Of a stretch of DNA of 64,000 nucleotides, positions 10,451-19,973 are shown piece by piece (the first letter of the stretch is position 1; each line of letters opens with the position of its first letter). The notes under the pieces are model-generated. The model was given only the letters and a program-made list of their open reading frames with translations, was not told where the DNA came from and ran no database searches. The DNA comes from Mycobacterium sp. 1164966.3 (GTDB taxonomy: Bacteria; Actinomycetota; Actinomycetes; Mycobacteriales; Mycobacteriaceae), in assembly GCF_001665395.1 (NCBI RefSeq), contig NZ_LZSG01000044.1:1-64000 (forward strand), read 5' to 3'. The translations under genes and the position numbers were made by a program.

Positions 10451-11476
10451 TCAGATCGCCTCGGGGTCCTGACTGAACGCTTCGGCGGCCTTGCGGGCGA
10501 GCTCTATCGCGGTGCGTGCCCACTGCGGAGTGGCGCCGGCCAGGCCACACGCCGGGGTGACCCCGATGCGGTCGCGCAGCGCCGAGCGGGCGAAGCCGAG
10601 CCGATCGGTCACCTTGACCACGGCACCGGCCACTTCCTCGGCAGATGGCCGTCGGTTCGGGGCGCTGGTGGCCACCACGCCCAACATCACGGTGCGGCCC
10701 GATTCCACGAATGCGGCAACACCATCCAGATCGGAGGCACTCAACGTGCTCGCATCCACCGATACCGAACGAATTCCGCTGCTTTGCAACAAGTTCCACG
10801 GCAGCCCGGGCGAACAGCTGTGTAGCAGCACATCGGCTCCCACGCCGATGACGCAGGTGTCCAGCAACGCCCCGGCCACCGTTTCGTCAAGCGCGGCAAC
10901 CGGACTCAGTGCGGTAACCCCGGTCAGCCGACCGTCCAGTGCCGCGGGCAGCGACGGCTCGTCGAGCTGCACCACCACCGGTGTGTCGAGGCGACGGGCC
11001 AGGGCCGCCCGGTGTGCGGCAACGCCTTCGGCCAGTGACGCGGCCAGGTCGCGCACAGCGCCCGCGTCGGTGATCGCCCGGTGGCCGTTGGCCAGCTCGA
11101 GCCCTGCAGCCAGCGTGATCGGCCCCGGCGCCTGCACCTTGAGCACCCGCCCGCCGCCGCGCAGACCGGCCGTCTCCCACGCCTCTTCGAGGGCGTCCAT
11201 GTCCTCGTCGAGCAGGCTCACCGCCCTGCGTGTCACCGCTCCGGGCCGCGCAGCGATGCGGTAGCCGCGCGGCATGGTGTCGAGGGCCACGTCGATCAAG
11301 AGCGCACCTGCCCGGCCTAGCATGTCCGCGCCCACTCCCCTGGCGGGCAGCTCGACGATGTGGGCCAGTGCATCGGCCAGCTCACCGACGACAACCTCGG
11401 CTGCCTGCCGTGCGGCGGTGCCGGGCCAGGATCCGATGCCGCTGGCCTTCACCGCGAGCGGTGCGAAAACACTCAC
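10451..11476 (-). CDS. MetE/UROD-like methyltransferase-fold protein (Rv3015c type)
   Basis: 341 residues with the TIM-barrel of the cobalamin-independent methionine synthase/uroporphyrinogen decarboxylase superfamily: VKASGIGSWPG at the N terminus, VKVQAPGPITLA and VVVQLDEPSLPAA mid-protein, and LLHSCSPGLPW and VTPACGLAG late, with His-Cys and Cys positions like the zinc site of MetE. It is half the size of MetE and lacks its N-terminal barrel, so it may use another methyl donor or acceptor. Same place in M. tuberculosis. GTG start. Confidence 0.85.
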   Translation of the reverse strand: MSVFAPLAVKASGIGSWPGTAARQAAEVVVGELADALAHIVELPARGVGADMLGRAGALLIDVALDTMPRGYRIAARPGAVTRRAVSLLDEDMDALEEAWETAGLRGGGRVLKVQAPGPITLAAGLELANGHRAITDAGAVRDLAASLAEGVAAHRAALARRLDTPVVVQLDEPSLPAALDGRLTGVTALSPVAALDETVAGALLDTCVIGVGADVLLHSCSPGLPWNLLQSSGIRSVSVDASTLSASDLDGVAAFVESGRTVMLGVVATSAPNRRPSAEEVAGAVVKVTDRLGFARSALRDRIGVTPACGLAGATPQWARTAIELARKAAEAFSQDPEAI

Positions 11477-11556
11477 CCGCCAACCGTATTCGAACTATCC
11501 TCGAACACCGGTCACCAGGGGTGTCTTGCGGTCGCCGGCTTGGGTAGGTTCGGGGG

Positions 11557-12192
11557 ATGGCAGGGTTGGCGCGGTCGCTGCTTTTGTGCGGCGCGCTGTT
11601 GGCGACGGCGGCGTGCACGCGCGTGGTAGACGGCACTGCGTTACCCGGATTCGGCCCCGCCGCCAAAGGCATTCAGGGCGTCAACGTCGACCGGATCCTG
11701 CTCGAACAGCCCCGGATGGGCGCGATCACCGGCGCCGGTGAGCACCTGACGATCATCCCCACCATGGACGGCCGGTCTCCGGTGGATATCGAAGGCCTTG
11801 CCCAAACCGCGCCGCTCGCGTGCCGGTTCATCTACGCCGAAACCGCAACGTTCGGGCCCGACGTCGAGGAATTCCACAAAACCACATTCCAGGACCCGCC
11901 GGACGGCGCCCTGATCTCTGAGGGCGCTGCGGCCTACCGCGATGCCGCCACCGCCCGGCGCGCATTCGACACCCTGGTCAGCACCGTGCACGATTGTGCG
12001 GCCACCCCGGACGGCCTGTCCTACATCGGCACCTGGAAGGCTGATGCTGATTCGCTGCGTATCCGGCCCGGGGGCTGTGGCCGTGATTACCGCGTCTTGT
12101 CGGTGGCGTTGCTCGAGGTCACCTTCTGCGGCTTTCCGCCCTCGGTTTCCGACATCGTGATGACCAACATCGTGGCCAACATCCCGCGCTGA
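11557..12192 (+). CDS. Lipoprotein with PknH-type sensor domain (LpqA-like)
   Basis: The 211-residue precursor starts MAGLARSLLLCGALLATAAC; the lipobox TAAC predicts cleavage and lipidation at Cys20. The mature part resembles the extracellular domain of PknH-family kinases: LAQTAPLACRF, AFDTLVSTVHDCA, GGCGRDY and VTFCG place four cysteines for two disulfides. It corresponds in position to lpqA of M. tuberculosis. Ligand unknown. Divergent from the MetE-like gene. Confidence 0.85.
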   Translation: MAGLARSLLLCGALLATAACTRVVDGTALPGFGPAAKGIQGVNVDRILLEQPRMGAITGAGEHLTIIPTMDGRSPVDIEGLAQTAPLACRFIYAETATFGPDVEEFHKTTFQDPPDGALISEGAAAYRDAATARRAFDTLVSTVHDCAATPDGLSYIGTWKADADSLRIRPGGCGRDYRVLSVALLEVTFCGFPPSVSDIVMTNIVANIPR

Positions 12193-12264
12193 GTTCAGCG
12201 GCCTCCGGCAGGGCAGCGCACGCGGTGAACACGGCGACCTGGAAATACCGGTAAGCTCCCCGTC

Positions 12265-12678
12265 GTGGAACCCGGGGACCTCGAATCACGCGTCACCGCG
12301 CTGGAACACCAGGTTCGCGACCTGAGGACACGAGTGCAGGCGAGCGAACAAGACGCCGCCGCCGCCCGGGTACTGGCCGGAGCCGCCGACCGCGACGTCA
12401 GTGAGTTCCGCGGCGAGCTCCGCGAGTTCCGCAGTGACCTTCGTGAGTTCCGCCAAGCCACGACGGCAAGTTTCAACGCCATGCGAGAGGACTTTGTCGA
12501 CCTCCGCCAGGACTTCGTCGATCTCCGTCAGGACTTCGCCGGCCTCCGCGAGCATGTCGATCAAGGCTTCATCGAGATGCGTGGCAAATTCGATGCCACC
12601 GCGGCGGGACAACAGCGAATCGTAGAGCTTCTGCACACCATCGTCACCGATCAAGGACCAGACCAGCGGTCCGAGTAG
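12265..12678 (+). CDS. Coiled-coil protein with 7-residue repeats
   Basis: 137 residues, almost entirely helical. The N-terminal heptads ([20 protein letters not shown]) are followed by near-exact repeats of EFR.DLREFR and FVDLRQD (three tandem units around residues 76-96). No membrane segment or signal peptide. GTG start at 12265; its 3' end overlaps the convergent mnmA by 28 bp. It occupies the place where H37Rv carries an ESX/PE/PPE cluster, as I recall. Function unknown. Confidence 0.7.
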   Translation: MEPGDLESRVTALEHQVRDLRTRVQASEQDAAAARVLAGAADRDVSEFRGELREFRSDLREFRQATTASFNAMREDFVDLRQDFVDLRQDFAGLREHVDQGFIEMRGKFDATAAGQQRIVELLHTIVTDQGPDQRSE

Positions 12679-13775
12679 GCCTTCGTGATTTCGCTCAGTT
12701 GCGCCCGCGTGCCGGCGATCGTCGCGCTGCCCAGCACCTCATCGCCGTCGGGGTCAGGGCGGTACAGCACCAGCGACTGGCCGCGCGCCACGCCGCGCAG
12801 CGGGGAACGCAATCCGACGACAAGCTCGGCGCCTACCAATTCGGCTACGGCACTGACTGTTTCGCCATGGGCCCGGACTTGTACTACGCATTCGAGCGGT
12901 CCCGACGGCGGGGCTCCCCCGGTGAAAACCGGGTCACGTCCCGTCAGCTCGTACACGTCGAGGTCTTGTGCGTCACCGACATGGACCGTCGCGGTGCCGG
13001 CATCGATTGCCGTGACATAGCGGGGGCGGCCGTCCGGGCCCGGTCCGGCGATGCCCAGGCCTTTGCGCTGACCGATGGTGAAACCGTGCACCCCGTCATG
13101 CTCGGCCACTACCGCGCCTTCGGCGTTGACGACGGCGCCCCGGCGGACCCCGATGCGCTCGCCCAGAAAGGCTCTGGTGTTCCCGGACGGGATGAAGCAG
13201 ATGTCGTGGCTGTCGGGCTTGGCGGCGACGGCCAGGCCGCGCCGGGCCGCTTCGGCACGGATCTGCGGTTTGGGGGTGTCCCCGATCGGGAACGCGGCGT
13301 GACGCAACTGCTGGGCGGTCAGCACCGCCAACACATAGGACTGGTCCTTGTCCCGGTCGACGGCGCGCCGCAGGCGTCCGTGCGACAGCCGGGCGTAGTG
13401 GCCGGTGGCTACCACGTCGAAGCCGAGCGCCAGCGCTCGTGCAGCCAAGGCCGCGAACTTGATTCGCTGGTTGCATCGCACACAGGGGTTGGGGGTTTCC
13501 CCGCGGGCGTAGGACGAGACGAAGTCGTCGATCACGTCAGCCTTGAACTTTTCCGCGAAATCCCAGACATAGAACGGTATTCCGAGAACATCGGCGACCC
13601 GGCGCGCGTCGGCGGCGTCTTCTTTCGAGCAGCAGCCGCGCGAGCCGGTGCGCAGCGTACGGGGCGCGCTGGACAACGCCAGATGCACACCGACCACGTC
13701 GTGCCCGGCGTCGACCATGCGGGCGGCGGCGACCGACGAGTCGACACCGCCGCTCATCGCGGCGAGCACCTTCAC
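12651..13775 (-). CDS. mnmA: tRNA-specific 2-thiouridylase
   Basis: Thiolates U34 of Glu, Gln and Lys tRNAs using sulfur from a cysteine desulfurase. The GTG at 13775 ([17 protein letters not shown]) gives 374 residues; the open frame beyond it is arginine-rich and belongs to the upstream gene. Visible: PP-loop SGGVDSS (8-14), first catalytic Cys in [20 protein letters not shown], second Cys in SHDICFIP. Its GTG overlaps the desulfurase stop, so sulfur donor and acceptor enzymes are coupled. Confidence 0.95.
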   Translation of the reverse strand: MKVLAAMSGGVDSSVAAARMVDAGHDVVGVHLALSSAPRTLRTGSRGCCSKEDAADARRVADVLGIPFYVWDFAEKFKADVIDDFVSSYARGETPNPCVRCNQRIKFAALAARALALGFDVVATGHYARLSHGRLRRAVDRDKDQSYVLAVLTAQQLRHAAFPIGDTPKPQIRAEAARRGLAVAAKPDSHDICFIPSGNTRAFLGERIGVRRGAVVNAEGAVVAEHDGVHGFTIGQRKGLGIAGPGPDGRPRYVTAIDAGTATVHVGDAQDLDVYELTGRDPVFTGGAPPSGPLECVVQVRAHGETVSAVAELVGAELVVGLRSPLRGVARGQSLVLYRPDPDGDEVLGSATIAGTRAQLSEITKAYSDRWSGP

Positions 13776-14953
13776 CCGGACGACCCCGCGGCGGCCAGGG
13801 CGGCGCGGCGGGCGCGCTCGACGGCCGCCGGAAGCACACGCAGGGCGGCGTCGACGTCGGCTTCGACACTGGTGTGGCCCAGGGAAAGGCGTAGCGACCC
13901 ACGCGCGCTGGCCGGGTCGGCTCCCATCGCGATCAGCACATGCGACGGCTGCGCCACGCCGGCGGTGCAGGCCGACCCGGTCGAACACTCGATTCCATTG
14001 GCGTCCAACAACATCAAAAGAGCGTCGCCCTCACAACCGCGGAAAGTGAAGTGCGCGTTGCCCGGAAGTCGCAATGCGCCTCCGGCGCCGTTGAGCCGGA
14101 CGTCGTCGATCTCGGCCAGGACGCCCTCGACCAACCGGTCGCGGAGCGACCGCAGCCGCGCGCTATTGGCCTCCAGTCCGTCCACGGCGATCTGCGCTGC
14201 CGTGGCCATCCCGACGGCGCCCGCGACATCGGGCGTGCCGGAACGGATGTCACGCTCCTGCCCGCCACCGTGCGACAGCGGCACACAGCCGACGTCGCGG
14301 CGCACCAGCAGCGCTCCCACCCCCGGCGGACCACCGAACTTGTGGGCGGCGACACTCATCGCCGAGAGCCCACTCGCCGGGAAATCGACGGGCAGCTGAC
14401 CGACCGCCTGAACAGCGTCGCTGTGCATCGGTACACCGAATTCGGCTGCGACAGCCGCGAGTTCGGCCATAGGCATGATGGTGCCGACCTCGTTGTTGGC
14501 CCACATCACCGATACCAACGCGACGTCGTCATGGGCTTCCAGCGCCTCGCGCAGCGCAGCCGCCGACACCGAGCCGTCGGACCCGGTGGGTAGCCAACTC
14601 ACTTGAGCGCCTTCGTGTTCGGCAAGCCAGTTCACCGAGTCGAGCACCGCATGGTGTTCGACTTCCGTGGTGATGATGCGTCGGTGTCGCGACTCCGCGT
14701 CACGGCGGGCCCAATAGATGCCCTTCACGGCCAGGTTGTCGCTCTCGGTGCCGCCGGCGGTGAATATCACCTCCGACGGACGCGCGCCGAGTTTTTCCGC
14801 GATCAGCTCACGGGATTCCTCGACGCGCCGCCGTGCTGTGCGGCCGCTGGTGTGCAGCGACGAGGCGTTACCGACCGTGCCGAGCACAGCCGTCATCGCC
14901 TCGACGGCGGCGGGGTGCATCGGGGTGGTGGCAGCGTGATCCAGGTAGACCAT
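13772..14953 (-). CDS. Cysteine desulfurase (NifS/IscS family)
   Basis: PLP enzyme that removes sulfur from cysteine. 393 residues: N-terminal [13 protein letters not shown]-lysine at about residue 205 in [11 protein letters not shown], and catalytic Cys at about 328 in STGSACTAG. The short loop before that Cys resembles class I desulfurases. Placed directly before mnmA with a four-base overlap, it is the probable sulfur donor for tRNA thiolation; it matches M. tuberculosis Rv3025c in position. Confidence 0.93.
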   Translation of the reverse strand: MVYLDHAATTPMHPAAVEAMTAVLGTVGNASSLHTSGRTARRRVEESRELIAEKLGARPSEVIFTAGGTESDNLAVKGIYWARRDAESRHRRIITTEVEHHAVLDSVNWLAEHEGAQVSWLPTGSDGSVSAAALREALEAHDDVALVSVMWANNEVGTIMPMAELAAVAAEFGVPMHSDAVQAVGQLPVDFPASGLSAMSVAAHKFGGPPGVGALLVRRDVGCVPLSHGGGQERDIRSGTPDVAGAVGMATAAQIAVDGLEANSARLRSLRDRLVEGVLAEIDDVRLNGAGGALRLPGNAHFTFRGCEGDALLMLLDANGIECSTGSACTAGVAQPSHVLIAMGADPASARGSLRLSLGHTSVEADVDAALRVLPAAVERARRAALAAAGSSG

Positions 14954-14995
14954 GACGCGCCCCAGAATACCGGCCGGCCGAGACGGTCAGCTCCC

Positions 14996-15847
14996 TCAGG
15001 CCACCAGCACGTGCTCGTGACCCGATTGCCGGGCAATCCCCAGCTGAACCGCGCTCTGGCAGCGCCGGGCCAGCTCGCGACGGTCGCTACCCGGCAGCTG
15101 CAGGGATTCCACCCGCACCCGCGCCACTGTGCGGCCCGCCGACAGCAGCCGCCCGACGGACCGCAGCAGGCTGTCGTCGCCGACGTACGCCGGGATGGTC
15201 GATACGGTTCCGTCGACGTGGTGGTACGTCAGCCGAAGTGGCTGGACCGGGCGGTTCGTGTCGATCGCGGCCTGGAACATCGCCGGATAGAAGAGTCCAG
15301 AACCGCGGTGGTCGCCGCCGGCAGCACCGCACCAGGTGGTGCCCTCCGGGAATACCACCACGGTCTGACCGGCCCGCAGCCGGCGGGCGACGGCGTCCAC
15401 CACCCCGGGCAGGCGCCGCAGACTGGCCCGTTCGATCGGGATGATCTTCAGGATGCGGGCCACGACGCCGGTCGCGGGCCCGGTGAACATGTCGGCGCGG
15501 GCGACGAAGGAGCCCGGCAGCACTGCACCGATGGCGAAGGCGTCCAGCCAGGAAATGTGGTCGCTGACCACCAGGACGCCGCTCAGGTTGCGAATCGGGC
15601 TGCCCGACACGGTGATTCGAACTCCGAAACAGCGCAGCACCAACCGGCAGTAGCCGCGTTGCACCCGGGTGCGGCCAGGTAGCGGCACAGCCAGCAACGG
15701 CAGCCCCGGCAGCAGCAATAGCCCTGCCACTGCGCGGCGCGCCACCCGTAGGTACACCAAGCACCGCCGCCATCCGGCTGCGTCGCGAACACTCACACAG
15801 CTCACGTCGCACGAGGCGCGGGGCAGCCAGGCATGGCCGGTGTTCAC
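14996..15847 (-). CDS. PlsC-family lysophospholipid acyltransferase
   Basis: 283-residue membrane-associated acyltransferase. A hydrophobic stretch (about 37-58) precedes the catalytic H(X4)D motif (SDHISWLDAF) and the substrate motif FPEGTT. Its ATG overlaps the stop of a GNAT acyltransferase, an arrangement like olsB-olsA of ornithine-lipid synthesis, in which GNAT N-acylates ornithine and PlsC adds the ester-linked chain. That assignment is inference; general phosphatidic-acid synthesis is the alternative. Confidence 0.85.
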   Translation of the reverse strand: MNTGHAWLPRASCDVSCVSVRDAAGWRRCLVYLRVARRAVAGLLLLPGLPLLAVPLPGRTRVQRGYCRLVLRCFGVRITVSGSPIRNLSGVLVVSDHISWLDAFAIGAVLPGSFVARADMFTGPATGVVARILKIIPIERASLRRLPGVVDAVARRLRAGQTVVVFPEGTTWCGAAGGDHRGSGLFYPAMFQAAIDTNRPVQPLRLTYHHVDGTVSTIPAYVGDDSLLRSVGRLLSAGRTVARVRVESLQLPGSDRRELARRCQSAVQLGIARQSGHEHVLVA

Positions 15848-16698
15848 GGTGCCGTGCCGCCGGCGATCGTCGAGGCTGCTGACACCGACCGCAGCCGCTT
15901 CAGGTACCGCGTGTCGGCGTTCTGCTTGCTCAGCAGCACGCAGAAGTCACCGACGCCGAAATCCGGGTCGTGGGCGGGTTCACCGCACACCTGGGCACCC
16001 AGGCGCAGGTAACCGCGCAGCAGCGGCGGCACCGACGGTCGTTGCGGCGGTGGAATGTCGTCGAGGGCTGTGCCGTTCACCCGCACCGGGCGGTACGGGC
16101 GCACCCGGTAGTGGCGCGCAACGGCATGGCGGCTCAGCACGAAGTCCCGCACTCCGCGCAGCTCGGCGCCCGGAGCCTGGCCATCGCCGTCGATGGGCAC
16201 CGATACGCACCCCGTCACGTAGTCATAGCCGCAGTGGTCCAGGTAGGCCAGGATGCCGGCCCACATCAGCAGCACCACACCACCGTTGCGATGCCCTTCG
16301 CGCACCGCGGCGCGGCCCATCTCGACCAGCGACGGTCGCAGCGGGTCGAACGCACCGACATCGAATTCCGTTGCGGTATAAAGTCCCCCGGCGGCGATAG
16401 CACCCGTCGGCGGCAACATCCGGTAACACCCCACCAACTCACCGGTGTTGTCTTCGCGAACCAGCAGGTGGTCGCAGTATTCGTCGAAGCGGTCCTCATC
16501 TCGGTGGCTGTCACCCGACAGGGTGAAGCCGGGTGCGCTACTGAACACCTGGTAGCGGAGCCGCTGCGCCGCCTCGATAAGGCTGGGGTCGGTCGATAGC
16601 AGCAGGGAATAGCGCGGCCCGTCAGCCGACCCCGCAACCGGGGAAGCCGAAGATCCGCCGGGTTTGTCGCCGGCTATCAGAACAGAAGCAATGCTCAT
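15844..16698 (-). CDS. GNAT-family N-acyltransferase, OlsB-like
   Basis: 284 residues. Motifs typical of the OlsB/autoinducer-synthase-like GNAT group: LRYQVFSS, DEDRFDEYCDHLLV, VGCYRMLPP, VEMGRAAVREGHRNGGVVLLMWAGI, and a basic C-terminal half. Probably transfers a 3-hydroxyacyl chain from ACP to ornithine or a similar amine. Start at ATG 16698 (MSIASVLIAG); GTG 16704 and TTG 16707 are in frame. Coupled to the downstream PlsC gene. Confidence 0.8.
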   Translation of the reverse strand: MSIASVLIAGDKPGGSSASPVAGSADGPRYSLLLSTDPSLIEAAQRLRYQVFSSAPGFTLSGDSHRDEDRFDEYCDHLLVREDNTGELVGCYRMLPPTGAIAAGGLYTATEFDVGAFDPLRPSLVEMGRAAVREGHRNGGVVLLMWAGILAYLDHCGYDYVTGCVSVPIDGDGQAPGAELRGVRDFVLSRHAVARHYRVRPYRPVRVNGTALDDIPPPQRPSVPPLLRGYLRLGAQVCGEPAHDPDFGVGDFCVLLSKQNADTRYLKRLRSVSAASTIAGGTAP

Positions 16699-16872
16699 AG
16701 GCACCAACGTGTCGCAGACGATGATCCAGCCGGCATCGCTGCGCTGACATGTCGGTGCACGTCAGATGACTAATTGTGCGGATTTGATCCGGCGATATGT
16801 GATGCGTCGAGCAGAACCTCGCCGGTGTGACGAGGATCGCTCTCCGGCACTTCTGAAGTGACGTGCTTTTAG

Positions 16873-17006
16873 TGTGAACTGACGGCTTTGCGCGTGAATC
16901 CTGGGCTTTCATTGTCACTCTAGGGCGGGAATCGGCGCGGATCTTCGCCCAGGATTCACCTTGAAAGCCCAGGATTCACTTTGAAAGCCCAGGATTCACG
17001 CCGAAA
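16873..17006. repeat. Dispersed 17-mer, inverted copy and 20-bp tandem repeats
   Basis: This gene-free stretch (16699-17088, about 390 bp) starts with the same 17-mer as 9453-9469 (16873-16889). A single inverted copy GTGAATCCTGGGCTTTC (16894-16910) follows. Then come three direct 20-bp units, GCCCAGGATTCACNNNGAAA, at 16947, 16967 and 16987. The inverted copy could pair with any of the three units. It lies between the GNAT gene start and the etfA end; part may be a terminator for etfA. Confidence 0.8.
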
Positions 17007-17088
17007 GCCGAAGACGAACGCCGCCACCGGCGCCACGACATAGGCCTCTTTGTCCGGCTCCCAGCATCAATCGCTTTGCGACGGAGGA

Positions 17089-18045
17089 CTAGCCCTTGCG
17101 GGCCTTGATCGCCTCCGTCAGCTGTGGCGCCACCTTGAACAGGTCGCCGACCACACCGTAGTCGGCGATCTCGAAGATGGGGGCCTCTTCGTCCTTGTTG
17201 ACCGCAACAATGGTCTTGGAGGTCTGCATGCCGGCGCGGTGCTGGATCGCCCCGGAGATGCCCAGCGCGATGTAGAGCTGCGGCGACACCGTCTTACCGG
17301 TCTGGCCCACCTGGAACTGGCCCGGGTAGTAGCCGGAGTCGACCGCGGCACGTGACGCGCCGACGGCGGCACCCAGCGAGTCCGCCAGCGCCTCGACCAC
17401 GTTGAAGTTCTCGGCGCTGCCAACTCCACGACCACCGGACACCACGACTGTGGCCTCGGTGAGCTCCGGCCGGTCACCAGCGACCGCGGGCTCGCGGGCG
17501 GTGACCTTGGTGGCGTTCTCGGCGGGCTCCGGCACCTCCACCGTGACCTGCTCGCCCGCGCCGTCAGCCGGCTCCGCCTCGACGGCACCGGCCCGCACCG
17601 TGATCACCGGGGTATCGCCGTTGGCCTGCGCCTCGACGGTGAACGCGCCACCGAAGATGGAGTGCACGCCTTTGCCGCCCTCTTTGACCTCGACCACGTC
17701 GACCAACAGGCCCGACCCGATCCGCGCTGCCAGCCGGCCGGCGGTCTCCTTGCCGTCGGCGCTGGCGGCCAGCAACACCGCGGCGGGAGCCGACGACTCG
17801 GCCAGCCCGGCCAGTACGTCGACCACAGGGGTGATCAGGTACTTGTCGACGGCGTCGGACTCGGCGACGTAGATCTTGGCGGCTCCGGCCGCCTTGAGCC
17901 CGTCGGTCAGCGGGGCGGCGGTTCCCGGCGCACCGACGATGACGGCAGCCGGCTCGCCCAGCGCACGGGCGGCGGTGATCAGTTCGGCGGTGACCTTCTT
18001 CAGCGCACCTTCAGCGTGCTCGACGAGCACGAGTACTTCAGCCAT
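17089..18045 (-). CDS. etfA: Electron transfer flavoprotein alpha subunit
   Basis: FAD-binding subunit of ETF, passing electrons from acyl-CoA and other dehydrogenases to the quinone pool. 318 residues. The C-terminal FAD domain contains [47 protein letters not shown] and [12 protein letters not shown]. Follows etfB by 47 bp in one operon. Confidence 0.95.
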   Translation of the reverse strand: MAEVLVLVEHAEGALKKVTAELITAARALGEPAAVIVGAPGTAAPLTDGLKAAGAAKIYVAESDAVDKYLITPVVDVLAGLAESSAPAAVLLAASADGKETAGRLAARIGSGLLVDVVEVKEGGKGVHSIFGGAFTVEAQANGDTPVITVRAGAVEAEPADGAGEQVTVEVPEPAENATKVTAREPAVAGDRPELTEATVVVSGGRGVGSAENFNVVEALADSLGAAVGASRAAVDSGYYPGQFQVGQTGKTVSPQLYIALGISGAIQHRAGMQTSKTIVAVNKDEEAPIFEIADYGVVGDLFKVAPQLTEAIKARKG

Positions 18046-18092
18046 GGGTTATTCGCTCTTCTCGTCTTGGATGGATCGTCTCAGGAGGCTTT

Positions 18093-18893
18093 TCAGATGA
18101 TCTTCTGGCTAACCAGATACTGCGCGATCTGATTGCCGCCTTCGCCCTCGTCGGTGACCTTCTCACCGGCGGTCTTGGGCGGTTTCGGCGTGGACGACAA
18201 CACGGTCGACCCGGCGTTGGCCAGCCCGACCTCGTCGGACTCCACCCCGATCTCGGCCAGGGTCAGCACCGTGACCTCCTTCTTCTTGGCGGCCATGATG
18301 CCTTTGAAGGACGGGAAACGCGGTTCGTTGATCTTCTCGTTCACGCTGACCACAGCGGGCAGGGTGGCTTCAAGGGTGAAGACGCCGTCATCGGTTTCGC
18401 GCTCACCGGTGACCTTGCCGCCCTCGACCGACAGTTTGCGCAGGTGGGTGAGCTGCGGCAGGCCCAGGTACTCGGCGATGATGGCCGGCACGGCGCCCCC
18501 GACTCCGTCGGTGGCTTCGTTACCGGCAATGACCAGCTCGGTGCCCTCGATGGTGCCCAGCGCCCGCGCCAGGGCCCAGCCGGTCTGGATGACGTCCGAG
18601 CCGTGCATGCCGTCGTCCTTGAGGTGGACGGCCTTGTCGGCGCCCATGGAGAGGGCCTTGCGGATCGCCTCGGTGGCGCGCTCCGGGCCGGCGGTCAGTA
18701 CCGTCACCGACCCCTCGACTCCGTCGGCGGCCTCCCTCTCGCGGATCTGCAGCGCCTCTTCCACCGCGCGCTCGTTGATTTCGTCCAGCACGGCGTCGGC
18801 GGCCTCGCGGTCCAGCGTGAAGTCGCCGTCGGTCAGCTTGCGCTCCGACCAGGTGTCTGGGACCTGCTTGATCAGGACCACGATGTTCGTCAT
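18093..18893 (-). CDS. etfB: Electron transfer flavoprotein beta subunit
   Basis: AMP-binding partner of EtfA. 266 residues beginning MTNIVVLIKQVPDTW, with DEINERAVEEAL and the signature VIAGNEATDGVGGAVPAIIAE where the docking and AMP-binding loops lie. First gene of the etfBA operon; the upstream gap to the divergent methyltransferase gene (18894-19169) should hold both promoters. Confidence 0.95.
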   Translation of the reverse strand: MTNIVVLIKQVPDTWSERKLTDGDFTLDREAADAVLDEINERAVEEALQIREREAADGVEGSVTVLTAGPERATEAIRKALSMGADKAVHLKDDGMHGSDVIQTGWALARALGTIEGTELVIAGNEATDGVGGAVPAIIAEYLGLPQLTHLRKLSVEGGKVTGERETDDGVFTLEATLPAVVSVNEKINEPRFPSFKGIMAAKKKEVTVLTLAEIGVESDEVGLANAGSTVLSSTPKPPKTAGEKVTDEGEGGNQIAQYLVSQKII

Positions 18894-19169
18894 GAGTGTG
18901 GTTCGTCCTCCTCGAAGGGCGTCCCGCAGCAGTCGGCTGCAGGACCTCGGTCAGGCATTCAGCAACCGCACGTCCCGGTTACTAGCGGGTAACTTTGCGC
19001 GGTTCGCCTTCACACCATAGCGGGTCGCATCTGCCGAATTGCCCGCTGCTCCTCCGTCCGGCGCCCCGGACGGTGCCTTATGGATAAGGGCAGCCGGGCG
19101 GCGTGTTCCGTCTTCCGGATCCACCGTCCGGTTCGCGAATCGCCCGGTAGGGGTTAGCCTGCCTATGCA

Positions 19170-19973
19170 ATGAGCGCATTCGTCCCCGATGTTCCCCGCC
19201 GGAACCCCGACGACATCTCGTCGTCGGCCTCCCCGGCGGCGTTGACGCTGACGGGCGAGCGAACCATCCCCGATCTGGACATCGAGAACTACTGGTTCCG
19301 GCGCCACCAAGTGGTCTACGAGCGGCTGGCGCCGCGCTGTGCGGGCCGGGTCGTGCTGGAAGCCGGCTGCGGCGAGGGTTACGGTGCCGACCTGATCGCC
19401 GAGGTGGCCAGCCGGGTCCTCGCGGTGGACTACGACGAGTCCGCGGTGGCCCACGTTCGCGCCCGCTACCCCCGGGTGGAAGTAACGCAGGCCAACCTGG
19501 CCGATCTCCCGTTGCCCGACGTTTCGGTGGATGTAGTGGTGAACTTCCAGGTGATCGAGCACCTGTGGGACCAGGGGCAGTTCGTTCGAGAGTGCCTGCG
19601 GGTGTTGAGCCCGTCGGGCCTGCTGATGGTGTCGACCCCCAACCGGATCACCTTCTCGCCGGGTCGCGACACCCCGGTCAACCCTTTCCACACCCGTGAG
19701 CTCAACGCCGACGAGCTCACCGAGCTGCTGGTCGAGGCGGGCTTTTCCGACGTGTCGATCAGCGGGGTGTTCCACGGGCCGCGGCTGCGCGAGATGGACG
19801 CCCGCCATGGCGGCTCGATCATCGACGCGCAGATCGCCCGCGCGGTGGCCGACGCACCCTGGCCGCCCGACCTGATGGCCGACGTCGCGTCGGTGACCAC
19901 AGCCGACTTCGAAATCGAGACCCGTGAAATAGACAACAGCTTGGACCTGATCGCAATCGCGGTGCGCCGGTGA
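19170..19973 (+). CDS. Class I SAM-dependent methyltransferase (Rv3030 type)
   Basis: 267 residues; motif I is VVLEAGCGEGYGADLIAE, with acidic post-I DYDE and later VNFQVIEHLWDQ. Stop and next start overlap (GTGA). In M. tuberculosis this gene begins the cluster for 6-O-methylglucosyl lipopolysaccharides (MGLP) and is thought to O-methylate the glucan. A frame on the opposite strand across this gene has no family resemblance. Confidence 0.88.
   Translation: MSAFVPDVPRRNPDDISSSASPAALTLTGERTIPDLDIENYWFRRHQVVYERLAPRCAGRVVLEAGCGEGYGADLIAEVASRVLAVDYDESAVAHVRARYPRVEVTQANLADLPLPDVSVDVVVNFQVIEHLWDQGQFVRECLRVLSPSGLLMVSTPNRITFSPGRDTPVNPFHTRELNADELTELLVEAGFSDVSISGVFHGPRLREMDARHGGSIIDAQIARAVADAPWPPDLMADVASVTTADFEIETREIDNSLDLIAIAVRR

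Noticed and set aside
12699-14399. 566-codon plus-strand frame across mnmA and the desulfurase
   Set aside because: Spans two well-supported genes in antisense and has no recognisable domain.
16947-17006. Possible CRISPR array
   Set aside because: Three 20-bp units are directly adjacent with no spacers, and no cas genes are present.
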